Assembly (NCBI GenBank): GCA_017412115.1
Contig: JAFPYR010000024.1
Span: 1-57,440, forward strand
DNA: 57,440 nt
Source of the DNA: Bacteroidales bacterium
GTDB taxonomy: Bacteria; Bacteroidota; Bacteroidia; Bacteroidales; UBA3824
Reading direction: 5' to 3'
Positions within the stretch are counted from its first letter, which is position 1; each line of letters starts with the position of its first letter. Made by a program: the position numbers and the translations under genes. This document shows, piece by piece, positions 15,843 to 24,294 of the stretch. The notes under the pieces were generated by a model that had not been told where the DNA came from, searched no databases, and was given only the letters and a program-made list of their open reading frames with translations.

Positions 15843-17276
15843 TTATTTTTTGAAATCGTATGTCGTAAAAATCAGTGAATCTTTTTCACCGATGCTGCCG
15901 CGTTTGTCAATTCGGCCGTTTTTGTCTACAATCGTCAGCGTAAAATCTATTTTCCGTGATTTCAAATTCATTTGAGGGTGGAACGGACAGCAAACTATTG
16001 CAATCGTATATTTTCCGCCCGTCGGATTTGTCCAAAAAATATTTTCTTGAGGGCTTGTTGAAGCTTTCCAAGGCTCGTTTGTCGCATTTTGATTAGCGTC
16101 AATGTCAAGGCTGCCTCTACTGCCACTGCACGAAGTAGTTTTGCGGTTATAATACGTTAAATTGCCGCACGGGTCTTTCACGATTAAATCCAAATCGGCT
16201 TTGCAATACCATTGAAGATTTATTCTAAGGTCGCCGGTTTTGCCTTTCAAATCTTTTTCTTCTTTTACGGGAGTTGGTGGTGTTTCTTTTTTTATAGGCT
16301 GCATTTTGATTTTTTCTCCTGCATTGAAACTTTTTATTACATGAAATTTATCTTTGTAATCGGTTTTTTTAGATGTGATTTCAATGCGTGAACCCGGTTT
16401 TGCCGAAACATAAAAACAACCTTTGCTGTCGCTTGTCGCCGAAAAAGAAGCAGTGCCTTGTTCTGCATCAAAAATCTTAATTTGATTTTTAACACCGGCT
16501 ATTGGTTTTAGCGTTAGGCTGTCGATATTAACAAATTGTATTTTTATCGGTTCAATCTTTTTTATCGGGCGCAGCGGAAGATTATAATTGCCGTTAATTT
16601 CAGCTAATTTTATTTCCGTTACTGAAGAATCGTAATGGTCTTTGCAGCGTCCCGTTAGAGAAAAACTTGAACAATTTTTAGCCTCGGGAATGTTTATAAT
16701 ACCGTTATCATCGGCGTTGAATTTTATGTTTTCTCCGTTTACGATATATTCTAATTCCGCTTCGGGTAGGGGAGTGCCTGTCTTAAGGTCGGTTAATTTG
16801 ATTGTTAAAGCCGTTAAGCGTTCTACAAAAATCAAATCTATGTGCTTGACACTGTGAAATTTATTAACCGTATCGCTTGCTAAATAACAATCCGTTTGTT
16901 TAGCGGAAACTTTTACGTTTTCTCCTCTGTGAAAAATATAACTGAAAACACTGCATGGCAAATCTTTGAAAATGGTGTTGCCTTGATTATCAGTTGTTTG
17001 TTCTCTTGAAACGTTTTGCGAGGTCAAAAATCCACCGTTCCACAAAAAATGTGAAACATATTCCAATTTAACGTTTTGATTTGTTATCGGATTTTTTTGT
17101 TCGTCAAAACATGAAACGGAAATATCTCTGTTGCATTTTATTAGCAGCAAAAGCGGTAAAAGTAAAAGAAAAATCCACCACGGAAACTTTTTGGATTTCA
17201 CTTTTATAACATAAACGTCATCGTTACCATCGAAAGTAACTTTGCCGCCGTGTTTGATTTCTTTGTTTTCTGACAT
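15843..17276 (-). CDS. Membrane-anchored protein with Ig-like repeats and C-terminal DUF2135 (YfaP-like) domain
   Basis: Start at 17276 (MSENKEIKHGG) is preferred over the in-frame ATG at 17336, which lies inside the kinase gene. About 30 cytoplasmic residues precede one membrane helix (WWIFLLLLPLLLLI, about residues 33-48). The exported part has three or four beta modules with turn sequences DNQGNTIFKDLP, DDNGIINIPEA and DSKGCFYVSAKPG, as in carboxypeptidase-regulatory-like or Ig-like domains. The C-terminal about 120 residues, beginning GDLRINLQWYCKADLDLIVKDP and including GSLDIDANQNA and ENIFWTNPTGGKYTI, match the DUF2135/YfaP pattern. It follows the histidine kinase gene by 14 bp, suggesting an accessory envelope protein for that kinase. 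Its function is unknown. Confidence 0.7.
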   Translation of the reverse strand: MSENKEIKHGGKVTFDGNDDVYVIKVKSKKFPWWIFLLLLPLLLLIKCNRDISVSCFDEQKNPITNQNVKLEYVSHFLWNGGFLTSQNVSREQTTDNQGNTIFKDLPCSVFSYIFHRGENVKVSAKQTDCYLASDTVNKFHSVKHIDLIFVERLTALTIKLTDLKTGTPLPEAELEYIVNGENIKFNADDNGIINIPEAKNCSSFSLTGRCKDHYDSSVTEIKLAEINGNYNLPLRPIKKIEPIKIQFVNIDSLTLKPIAGVKNQIKIFDAEQGTASFSATSDSKGCFYVSAKPGSRIEITSKKTDYKDKFHVIKSFNAGEKIKMQPIKKETPPTPVKEEKDLKGKTGDLRINLQWYCKADLDLIVKDPCGNLTYYNRKTTSCSGSRGSLDIDANQNATNEPWKASTSPQENIFWTNPTGGKYTIAIVCCPFHPQMNLKSRKIDFTLTIVDKNGRIDKRGSIGEKDSLIFTTYDFKK

Positions 17277-17290
17277 GATTTTTTTTTGTT

Positions 17291-19441
17291 TTAGTTTTGT
17301 TTTTCGTTTGTCAGGATTTTGTTGATTTCCTGACAAAAATCGTATGGGTTTATTTTTTCAGAAAATACGGTATGCGGAATATCTTGATTTTTATATGCTT
17401 TTTCGATTTTTTCGTCAATGAGTATTATGTCGGGACGGGGTTGAATATCATGGGGAAATTCTTCCTCGTTTTCGATGATTACGGGTTTGTATTTGATTTT
17501 GTATTTACCGATTATTTCGCTGATATAAACGGTGCGGTATCTGTCACAACCGATGATTAAAGCGTATTTGTTTTGCCAGTCGTAGTTGATTGAATTTTTG
17601 ACAGCGAGTTCCGACACTTTTATAAAAGGCAGTGTAAAATAAAACGTTGTACCTTGCCCTGATTGAGAATTGAACCAAATGTTACCGCCCATTTTGTTAA
17701 TCAGTTCTTTGCTGACAAAAAGTCCTAAACCCGTATCTTCCAATAATTTATGGTCGTAAAAGGTTTGACGGCGTTGATTAGGCGAATAAACGTTTTCATA
17801 AACGTCTTCGGGAATGCCGCTGCCGGTGTCGGTAATCGAAAACAAAAGTTTGTCCTTAGAATATTGTTTGCAACATAATTCTATTTTTCCCATTTTGGTA
17901 AAATTATAAGCGTTTCCAATTAGGTTCGATAGAATTTGTTTTAACCTTAAAATGTCGGTTTTAACGATTTGATTTTCTTCAGACAATTCGATTTTTTTGA
18001 CGAATGCAACAGGTTTTTTCATTACATAAAGGTTTTGGCTGTGATAGTATTCGTAAATTTCGTTTAAAAGTTGTTCCAGATTTACGATGTTGTATTGAAG
18101 TGTTAATGTTCCTGATTCTATTCTGTCAAGGTCCATAATATCGTTAGCGAGCATCATCATAAGCCTTGTGCTGTAACGGGCTTGGAGAATGAGTTTTTTC
18201 TGACTTGCCGGGTCTAAATTAGTTTCTAAAAGTGCCGTAAGAGAGTCGTTGATGTTCACAACCGAGTTTTTGAGTTCGCGGCTTATGCCGGCGATGAAAC
18301 CCATTTTCGTCTTGTTTTCGTTTGCCGTTTTGCGGATTTGATCCGAAAGTTTTAAATTTTGTTCGGTAATTTGAGTGTTGTTTTGGCGGAGTTTGGAATT
18401 AATGTCTTGAATTTTATGATTTTGTTCCACAAGTAAGGACTGTTTTAATTCCATGGTTTCCTGCATCTCTTTTATAGGCGTAATATTGTGCGCAATGCCG
18501 ATGTATCCTACCGTATTGCCTAAAGCATTAACTTGTTTGATGCATCTTGCATCGCAGATAATTTTACTTTGGTTTTTGTGTTTTAAAGCTATTGTTTGTT
18601 CAAATAATTTTATGTTTTCGTTGTCGCTTTGAGCGTATTCGATGAGAATTTGCATCGAACTGATGTCGTAAATAAATTCTTTTGGGTGGTGTTGTATGAT
18701 TTCTTCTCTTTTATAACCCAAAACCGTTTCTACTGAATTGGAAACGTAAGTTATCATACCGATTGAATTTATTTCCCAAAAAACGTCATCACTGCACATT
18801 GCAACTTTGTTGAACCTATCGTTTGAAATTGTGAGTTGTTCTTGCAGATTCCAACGTTTCATCTGTTCTATCAAAAGCCTTCCTAAAAGTACTGTTGCGG
18901 CGGGAAAAACTATCAATACAACCCACCAAATATCTTTTATAATTTCTGTTTTGTTGAATGACGATGGTATCAGCCAAAGACATAAAAACATTACGATATG
19001 TGTCGAAAATGCTAAAATAAAAAGCGTTTTAGGCCAATTTCCGCTGTGCCATTTCGGGTTGATTTTGCATAAAAGCTGTCCCAAAAATGCGGCATAAATA
19101 GTATAGGCGGACTCAACGGCAATTATTTCCGGAGCACCGCCTATGACAAAAATCCTAAAAAGCAGAATCACAGCTGTTGCCGTTGCCGTTGCCCTAAAAC
19201 CGAAAAACAATCCGGTTAAACTAAGCAGAACGGTTCTTGTATCGATTCTGATATAATCAAACCATTTCAAGTCCGTTACCATTAGCAAAAATCCTATAAT
19301 ACCTAACATAAGGCCTGTGGCATAAACCATTACCATGCGCGAGGTTTCACGGAATTTTGTCCAATAAAAATCGAATATCATACTGAAACACAGCAGAATG
19401 ATAATATTTTCGACGAGACTTGAAACGGCTTTTTCTTGCAT
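17291..19441 (-). CDS. Sensor histidine kinase-like protein with Arg in place of the phospho-acceptor His
   Basis: Domains in order: a LytS-type 5TM/multi-helix membrane sensor (about residues 10-190), a PAS domain (about 205-330; DDVFWEINSIGMITYVSNSV, TVGYIGIAHNITPIKE), a coiled coil, a HisKA-like dimerisation helix (about 380-445), a HATPase domain with N-box LIGNAYNFTKMG, G1 DTGSGIPED and G2 DTGLGLFVSKEL, and a C-terminal receiver-like tail (about 630-716) containing PDIILIDEKI but no N-terminal acidic pair. In HisKA the expected S-H-E-L-R reads ISRELKNSV: residue 388 is Arg (CGC at 18278-18280). Without that His it cannot autophosphorylate in the usual way, although ATP-binding motifs remain. 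It lies 22 bp after galM and 14 bp before the DUF2135 gene. Confidence 0.85.
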   Translation of the reverse strand: MQEKAVSSLVENIIILLCFSMIFDFYWTKFRETSRMVMVYATGLMLGIIGFLLMVTDLKWFDYIRIDTRTVLLSLTGLFFGFRATATATAVILLFRIFVIGGAPEIIAVESAYTIYAAFLGQLLCKINPKWHSGNWPKTLFILAFSTHIVMFLCLWLIPSSFNKTEIIKDIWWVVLIVFPAATVLLGRLLIEQMKRWNLQEQLTISNDRFNKVAMCSDDVFWEINSIGMITYVSNSVETVLGYKREEIIQHHPKEFIYDISSMQILIEYAQSDNENIKLFEQTIALKHKNQSKIICDARCIKQVNALGNTVGYIGIAHNITPIKEMQETMELKQSLLVEQNHKIQDINSKLRQNNTQITEQNLKLSDQIRKTANENKTKMGFIAGISRELKNSVVNINDSLTALLETNLDPASQKKLILQARYSTRLMMMLANDIMDLDRIESGTLTLQYNIVNLEQLLNEIYEYYHSQNLYVMKKPVAFVKKIELSEENQIVKTDILRLKQILSNLIGNAYNFTKMGKIELCCKQYSKDKLLFSITDTGSGIPEDVYENVYSPNQRRQTFYDHKLLEDTGLGLFVSKELINKMGGNIWFNSQSGQGTTFYFTLPFIKVSELAVKNSINYDWQNKYALIIGCDRYRTVYISEIIGKYKIKYKPVIIENEEEFPHDIQPRPDIILIDEKIEKAYKNQDIPHTVFSEKINPYDFCQEINKILTNEKQN

Positions 19442-19463
19442 TTTTTTTAGTATTTTTCTCTAA

Positions 19464-20519
19464 TTAAACTTCGGGAAAAAATTCTTTGTCTTTATCGGTT
19501 TCTGTTTCAAATTTAAAAACCGTTTTTTGATTGTAAGTTTTTCCGGGTCTGAGTATTGCATCGGGGAAATTGCTTTTGTTTGGCGAATCCGGAAAATATT
19601 GGGTTTCAAAACAGAATGCACTTTGTCTTGAAACTTTTTTGCCTTGTTTGGTCTCCAATGTTGAATCCAGCCAGTTGCCTGTGTAAAATTGCATTCCGGG
19701 ATAATTAGTGAAAACTTTCAAAATTCTTCCGCTGTGCGGGTCTTCGGCTTCACCGGCGAGAATCATGTCGCCGTTTTTGGAGTTGAGTACGAAGTTGTGA
19801 TCGTAATAAAAATCTTTTATGGTTTTGAGTCTGCGGAATTTTCTGAAATCAAAATCTGTTCCTTCAACGGGTTTGATAACGCCCGTGGGAATACAATCAT
19901 CTGTAATTTCAGTAATTGCATCGGCGTTAATCATAATTGCGTAATCGGCAATGCTCGGATTTTTGAAATCACCGCTCAAATTGAAATAAGCGTGTTGAGT
20001 AAGGTTTATCGGAGTTGCTTTATCGGTTTTTGCTTGATAAAGCATTTCCAAGGAATTGTCTTTCGTAACTTTGTAAGTGATTGAAGCCGTGAGATTTCCG
20101 GGGAAATTTTCTTCGCCTTCGGGACTGAAATATTCAAACGTAATTTCGGGTTCGTCAGAGTCCGAAATGTTTTTTACCGTCCAATTCTTTGTGCTGAAAC
20201 CGTTTGGACCGCCGTGAAGCGTATTTTTACCGTCATTGGCGTTGAGAATGTATTCTTTGCCCTCGAGGGTAAATTTAGCACCGCCGATTCTGTTTGCAAA
20301 TCTGCCGGGAACAACGTTGATATACGATTGGTTTTTAACCCATTCGTCATAGTTTTTAAGTTCTACGACAACGTTTTCCGATTTACCGTTTTTGTCGGGG
20401 ACGTTGATTGAAGTTATTGTTGCACCTCTTTCGATAAAAGATGCGCTCATGCCGCTGCCGTTAGACAGGGTATAGATTTTAACGCCTTTTGCGGCGTCGA
20501 AGATTTCTGTTTTTATCAT
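19464..20519 (-). CDS. galM: Aldose 1-epimerase (mutarotase)
   Basis: GalM interconverts alpha and beta anomers of galactose and other aldoses. The family motifs are present: NVVPGRFANRIGGAKFTLEG near the N-terminus, NDGKNTLHGGPNGF with one catalytic-site His, INLTQHAYFNLSG with the second, and the C-terminal CFETQYFPDSPNKSNFP with the catalytic Glu. Length 351 is typical. There is no signal peptide, so it is probably cytoplasmic. A weak -7-like element (TACTTTTA, about 20548-20555) lies upstream. It heads a three-gene minus-strand run with the degenerate kinase and the DUF2135 protein; no other galactose genes are nearby. Confidence 0.93.
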   Translation of the reverse strand: MIKTEIFDAAKGVKIYTLSNGSGMSASFIERGATITSINVPDKNGKSENVVVELKNYDEWVKNQSYINVVPGRFANRIGGAKFTLEGKEYILNANDGKNTLHGGPNGFSTKNWTVKNISDSDEPEITFEYFSPEGEENFPGNLTASITYKVTKDNSLEMLYQAKTDKATPINLTQHAYFNLSGDFKNPSIADYAIMINADAITEITDDCIPTGVIKPVEGTDFDFRKFRRLKTIKDFYYDHNFVLNSKNGDMILAGEAEDPHSGRILKVFTNYPGMQFYTGNWLDSTLETKQGKKVSRQSAFCFETQYFPDSPNKSNFPDAILRPGKTYNQKTVFKFETETDKDKEFFPEV

Positions 20520-20611
20520 TTCCTTTATATTAAATTTTTTATCGGGGTAAAAGTATAATTTTTTTTGTTATAAAAAGAACTTTTGATTGATTTTTTTTCA
20601 GGTAGGGACAT

Positions 20612-20635
20612 AAAAAAAACGGTTTCAAACCGTTT
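20612..20635 (-). terminator. Terminator of the tRNA operon
   Basis: Inverted repeat aaacggttt / aaaccgttt (20617-20635) with a one-base centre, read on the minus strand into a run of eight T residues. Confidence 0.7.
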
Positions 20636-20691
20636 CACCTTCGTTATGTGTTTTCACACTTTTTATTTATTCTTAATGCTTAAAATATTAG

Positions 20692-20764
20692 AGCGGGAGA
20701 CGAGGCTCGAACTCGCGACCTCAACCTTGGCAAGGTTGCGCTCTACCAACTGAGCTACTCCCGC
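20692..20764 (-). tRNA. tRNA-Gly (GCC), copy 2
   Basis: The minus strand folds as a cloverleaf with acceptor stem GCGGGAG/CTCCCGC, TTCGAGC in the T arm, and anticodon loop TTGCCAA between CAACC and GGTTG, giving anticodon GCC. CCA is not encoded. The sequence is identical to the copy at 20920-20992. Confidence 0.95.
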
Positions 20765-20788
20765 ATTTTTTTCTTTTTTGGGTTTTCG

Positions 20789-20874
20789 TACCCGAGACCG
20801 GCATCGAACCGGTACTGTCATTTCTGACAACAGGATTTTAAGTCCTGCGCGTCTACCAATTCCGCCACCCGGGC
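20789..20874 (-). tRNA. tRNA-Leu (TAA)
   Basis: An 86-nt class II tRNA on the minus strand with a variable arm (TTGTCAGAAATGACA), GGTTCGATGCC T arm, and anticodon loop CTTAAAA between CAGGA and TCCTG, giving anticodon TAA. Acceptor GCCCGGG pairs with CTCGGGT using wobble pairs. Confidence 0.95.
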
Positions 20875-20919
20875 AATTCAAAAACTTCTTTTTCAGAAGT
20901 TCAGAATTAGAACCTTTAG

Positions 20920-20992
20920 AGCGGGAGACGAGGCTCGAACTCGCGACCTCAACCTTGGCAAGGTTGCGCTCTACCAACTGAGCTACTCCCGC
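20920..20992 (-). tRNA. tRNA-Gly (GCC), copy 1
   Basis: The first tRNA of the Gly-Leu-Gly operon, identical over its 73 nt to the copy at 20692-20764. A short hairpin (aacttct...agaagtt, about 20883-20901) separates it from tRNA-Leu and may be a processing site. Confidence 0.95.
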
Positions 20993-21054
20993 ATTTCTTT
21001 ATTTGGTAAAATATTTTTTTAAGAACCTGCAACCTTGTTTTCCTGATTGCGGTG

Positions 21055-21086
21055 CAAAGGTAAGTCAGATTTTTAAATCTGCCAAA
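21055..21086 (-). promoter_or_regulatory. Promoter of the tRNA operon
   Basis: On the minus strand TTTG (21083-21086), a 20-nt spacer and TACCTTTG (21055-21062), with a GC-rich stretch (GCACCGC) directly after it. Confidence 0.8.
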
Positions 21087-21276
21087 TTTTTTTGGAATTT
21101 TTTTTATATTTTTTTTCAAAAAAAAATCTTTTTATTGAAAATCAAAAAATTACACGGTATGAATTTCTTTATGAATACTTAACATTATTTCTCTGTTCAT
21201 AATAAAAAAAATAACGAACTTTGCGCTGTGATTTTTTTTATATAAATTTTTAAAAATAATAAAAGTAATAAAAATA

Positions 21277-22689
21277 ATGAAATACAGAATTTTACCGGTT
21301 TGTTTGTCTTTAGCGGCTCTTTTTGTTGCGGGTTGCGACAAGGAAGACGACCTTTCGGATACTTATCGCGGTCATAGTCAGGAAAAAAGTTCCGCTGATT
21401 ATTCCGTTCATAAGTTTGTACATGAAACTTTTTCAACATATTATTATTGGGCTGATAATGTGCCTCAATACATGGATTATTCAAAATATGCAACTCCTAA
21501 TGATGTTTTGGAAAGTTTTAGGGTCCCGCAAGACCGTTTTTCTACTTTGACGGACAGTTATTCTGAAACGGAAAAATCTTTGAATAATGATTATACTACC
21601 GACGGTTTGAATTATATTTTAACATACGCTGATGCCTCAAATACTTCGGTTATAGCCATTGTGAATTATGTTTATGACAATTCACCGGCAAAGAAGGCTG
21701 GCATGAAACGTGGCGATGTTATTTATAAGGTAAACGGTAATCTTATTACTGCTGATAATTATTCGGATTTGTTGTCGCAAACCACTGTCGTTTATACTTA
21801 CCGTGAATTGACAATAGGAGAGGACGGAGATGTTTCGCTTTCTGATGAAGATTTGGTTTCGGAAAAAATTACGAAAATTGAAATGCAAATTGATCCCGTT
21901 TTGCAGAATAATGTTATAACAATTGATAATCACCGCGTAGGATATTTCCTTTATGACGGTTTTACAAAAGATACCAAAACTATTATGAAGGCTATTGAAA
22001 CTCTTGAGGCTCAACAGATTACTGATTTAGTTTTGGATTTAAGGCTCAACGGCGGCGGTTATGTTTCTACTCTTGACACCTTGGCCTCTATGCTTGTCCC
22101 GAGCGGCAACGAAGGCAATTTGTTTATTGAGATGGATTATAACGATATGTTCAAAAAATATTTGGAAATGGAAGAGGGACGTGATTTCAACAAAGAAAAA
22201 TTTGTTAAGATTTCACCGAAATTGGAACTTTCAACGCTTTATGTTTTGGTTTCTGGCTCTTCTGCAAGTGCGAGTGAGGAGTTGATTTCGGGACTTTCGC
22301 CTTATATGAAAGTTGTTTTAATCGGCGAGACTACTTACGGAAAATTCACGACGAATACCTTTATTAATTTTGACAAAAAAGGTTATGATTCTAACGGCAC
22401 ACCTTATAGTGAATGGGCGGCATATGTTTCGATAGCTTGTTGCAAAAATTCAAAAGGTGAAATGAATTTTGCAAACGGTTTTGAGCCTGATTATGAGGTT
22501 TATGACGATTATGTTGAATTAGGCTCTGAGAACGAACCTTTGTTGAAACAGGCTTTAACATTGATTTCAGGCGGCTCTGTTTTGGCTAAAAAAGCTGAAG
22601 AAAGAAAACCGCTTTTCGGCGCAAGAATAGCTTCTTTTGGAAAGCCAGAAATCTCAAAGTCTGCTTTAATAAAAACACTTGTTAAATAA
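21277..22689 (+). CDS. Lipoprotein S41-family (C-terminal processing) peptidase
   Basis: A lipoprotein signal with lipobox FVAGC puts this serine protease in the periplasm or at the cell surface. The order is a Bacteroidota S41 N-terminal helical region (about residues 40-95; FSTYYYWADNVPQYM, PQDRFSTLTD), a PDZ-like domain (about 120-165; SPAKKAGMKRGDVIYKVNG) and the S41 fold (about 220-420). The nucleophile is Ser331 in GSSASASEE and the general base Lys356 in GETTYGK; DLVLDLRLNGGGYVSTL is a further family block. Such enzymes cleave C-termini of exported proteins. A partial -7 element (AACTTTG near 21217) precedes it, and a strong terminator follows. Confidence 0.9.
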   Translation: MKYRILPVCLSLAALFVAGCDKEDDLSDTYRGHSQEKSSADYSVHKFVHETFSTYYYWADNVPQYMDYSKYATPNDVLESFRVPQDRFSTLTDSYSETEKSLNNDYTTDGLNYILTYADASNTSVIAIVNYVYDNSPAKKAGMKRGDVIYKVNGNLITADNYSDLLSQTTVVYTYRELTIGEDGDVSLSDEDLVSEKITKIEMQIDPVLQNNVITIDNHRVGYFLYDGFTKDTKTIMKAIETLEAQQITDLVLDLRLNGGGYVSTLDTLASMLVPSGNEGNLFIEMDYNDMFKKYLEMEEGRDFNKEKFVKISPKLELSTLYVLVSGSSASASEELISGLSPYMKVVLIGETTYGKFTTNTFINFDKKGYDSNGTPYSEWAAYVSIACCKNSKGEMNFANGFEPDYEVYDDYVELGSENEPLLKQALTLISGGSVLAKKAEERKPLFGARIASFGKPEISKSALIKTLVK

Positions 22690-22810
22690 TATTAAAATTA
22701 AAGTAAAGTTTTGGATAAATAAAAAACTCTTTTTATTTTTGCAATGCATTACAAAACATAAGACTTTCGTTTTTTCATATTTTTTTTTATTTTTAGTTAT
22801 TACTTTTTTT

Positions 22811-22850
22811 ACTCCGCTGACTTTAGGTTTAGGTTAGCGGAGTATTTTTT
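22811..22850 (+). terminator. Terminator after the S41 gene
   Basis: Arms actccgctgac and gttagcggagt form an 11-bp stem with one G-T pair and are followed by a T run. The right arm and T run lie within the 3' end of nadD on the other strand. Confidence 0.75.
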
Positions 22851-23428
22851 TTGCTTTTTTTGTAGAAGTTCATTTCGTCCAAATATTCAAAAGCTTTTTC
22901 AGGCATGAAAAATCTCACGTCTTTGCCCTCTTGTATGGACTCGCGGATAAAAGTACTTGAAACCTCGATTAAAGGCGTATTTACGATTTGAATTTTGGGG
23001 TGATCTTTCAGATATCCGCCGTCGCTTCCATTGCGCGGAAAAACGATTAAATTGTAGTTTTTGAGGATTTGTTCGTAGTTTTTCCAGTGGTCGAATCTTT
23101 CAAGGTTGTCAGTGCCCATGATTAAATAAAATTCGCGTTCCGGATATTTTTCGTGCAAATACGTCAGCGTGTCAATGGTATACGAGGGTTTGGGCATTTG
23201 AAATTCAATGTCGCAAGCCGAAAATTTTCTGTACCCTTCAATGGCTCTTTTCATTAATTCAAGCCGTTGATAATCGGGAAGGAGGGATTCTTTTTTCTTA
23301 AACGGGTTTTGGGGCGAAATTACGAACCAAAGGCAGTCTAAGCCGGAATATTCTGTCAAATAATTAGCTAACATCAAATGTCCGTTGTGTACGGGATTGA
23401 ATGAGCCGAAATAAAGTCCTGTTTTCAT
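22829..23428 (-). CDS. nadD: Nicotinate-nucleotide adenylyltransferase
   Basis: NadD joins nicotinate mononucleotide and ATP to form deamido-NAD. The nucleotidyltransferase motif is GLYFGSFNPVHNGHL with His14 and His17 (HxGH), and the second motif is VSSTFIRESIQEG near residue 159. Between them, LIMGTDNLERFDHWKNYEQI is characteristic of NadD. The last residues (KKSKKNTPLT) are encoded in DNA that also forms the terminator of the opposite gene. It appears to be transcribed alone. Confidence 0.95.
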   Translation of the reverse strand: MKTGLYFGSFNPVHNGHLMLANYLTEYSGLDCLWFVISPQNPFKKKESLLPDYQRLELMKRAIEGYRKFSACDIEFQMPKPSYTIDTLTYLHEKYPEREFYLIMGTDNLERFDHWKNYEQILKNYNLIVFPRNGSDGGYLKDHPKIQIVNTPLIEVSSTFIRESIQEGKDVRFFMPEKAFEYLDEMNFYKKSKKNTPLT

Positions 23429-23439
23429 TTTACGTTATA

Positions 23440-23474
23440 AAAAAATAATAGGGGCGAAAAAATCCGTCCCTATT
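23440..23474 (-). terminator. Terminator after the SPOR-like gene
   Basis: On the minus strand AATAGGGaCG pairs with CGCCCCTATT around a T-rich loop, followed by ATTTTTTT. Confidence 0.6.
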
Positions 23475-23505
23475 TTTTGTTTTTGATATTTTTTTAGAAA
23501 AAAAA

Positions 23506-24114
23506 TTATTCGTTGAGCCTATACATTGCTTTTGCTTCCTCTGCACGGGTGTAGTCCCAAAATGGTCCGATTGAAAGTTTTTGGAACGTTAATCCTTCGT
23601 AGAGTGCATCGGCAAATTCGTTGGCCGAGCCTGTTGAAACTGCCGCAGGGCTTCTGACATATTCGTAAGAGCCGAGACGTTTCAATTCCTTGAAGCTTAC
23701 TTCAAACCAGTGCATTGTACTTGGTGCTGTGGCTTGCGGTAATTCGTTGATTTTGTCTTTGGATTTTTTGTAATAAATTTTTGAATTCAACGCTTCAGCC
23801 TCCGAATAGAAAGGTCCTATCGTTACCTGACGGTGAGAAATTCCCCACCAAATCGCTTTTGAAAAAGCTTTTGTAGAGCCTCTGGAAATTTTGCCGCCAC
23901 CGTTCGTAATTTCAATGTCTTTGCGTTTGCTGTCCATACGCATACGTATAAAATACCAATATACGTCGGGTTCAGGGTCGCCGTCATTTATCAATTCTGG
24001 GTTTTGAATTTCCACTGAGGTACTTTTTTCCGGGTCTATATCCGAGGCTTTCATGGTTTTGCCCATAAAAAGCAATACTGCAAAAAGCATCAGAATTCTT
24101 GATATTTTTTTCAT
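23506..24114 (-). CDS. Exported protein with two SPOR-like repeats
   Basis: A signal peptide (ISRILMLFAVLLFMG, cleavage near KASD) exports this 202-residue protein. The mature part is an internal duplication: residues about 52-118 and 130-198 both begin with an aromatic pair (WYFIRMRM, HWFEVSF), pass through a small-residue turn (SRGSTKAFSKAIWWG, STGSANEFADALYEG) and end with TIGPFYSEAEALNSKIYYK or SIGPFWDYTRAEEAKAMYR. The [TS]-I-G-P-F...A...A form resembles SPOR (peptidoglycan-binding) domains. Binding to septal or denuded glycan is inference. It has no operon partner. Confidence 0.65.
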   Translation of the reverse strand: MKKISRILMLFAVLLFMGKTMKASDIDPEKSTSVEIQNPELINDGDPEPDVYWYFIRMRMDSKRKDIEITNGGGKISRGSTKAFSKAIWWGISHRQVTIGPFYSEAEALNSKIYYKKSKDKINELPQATAPSTMHWFEVSFKELKRLGSYEYVRSPAAVSTGSANEFADALYEGLTFQKLSIGPFWDYTRAEEAKAMYRLNE

Positions 24115-24243
24115 AATTTTAATTTTTATAATAAATTATATATTTTTTCAAAAAACAAATTCCATACCATTAATTTTATGTCGTTTTATAAAAAACGCAG
24201 TTAAATTTGTGGCAACAATATTAGTAAAAAATTTTATATTTTG

Positions 24244-24251
24244 TATATTTG
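24244..24251 (+). promoter_or_regulatory. -7 promoter element for the PsbP-like lipoprotein gene
   Basis: TATATTTG lies 43 nt ahead of the ATG at 24295. It falls inside the longer in-frame ORF that starts at 24241, so that longer start is rejected. Confidence 0.55.
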
Positions 24252-24294
24252 CACTGAAATTATTTTTTTAATTAATCATAAAATCTATCAAAAA

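Noticed and set aside
20663..20977. A 104-codon minus-strand ORF across the tRNA operon
   Set aside because: It is a translation of tRNA sequence (the phrase GVAQLVERNLAKVEVASSS is a well-known artefact of tRNA-Gly) and has no coding features.
20692..20992. Duplicated tRNA-Gly as an attachment-site scar
   Set aside because: The two 73-nt copies are complete genes with tRNA-Leu between them and no integrase or cargo; a plain gene duplication in an operon explains them.
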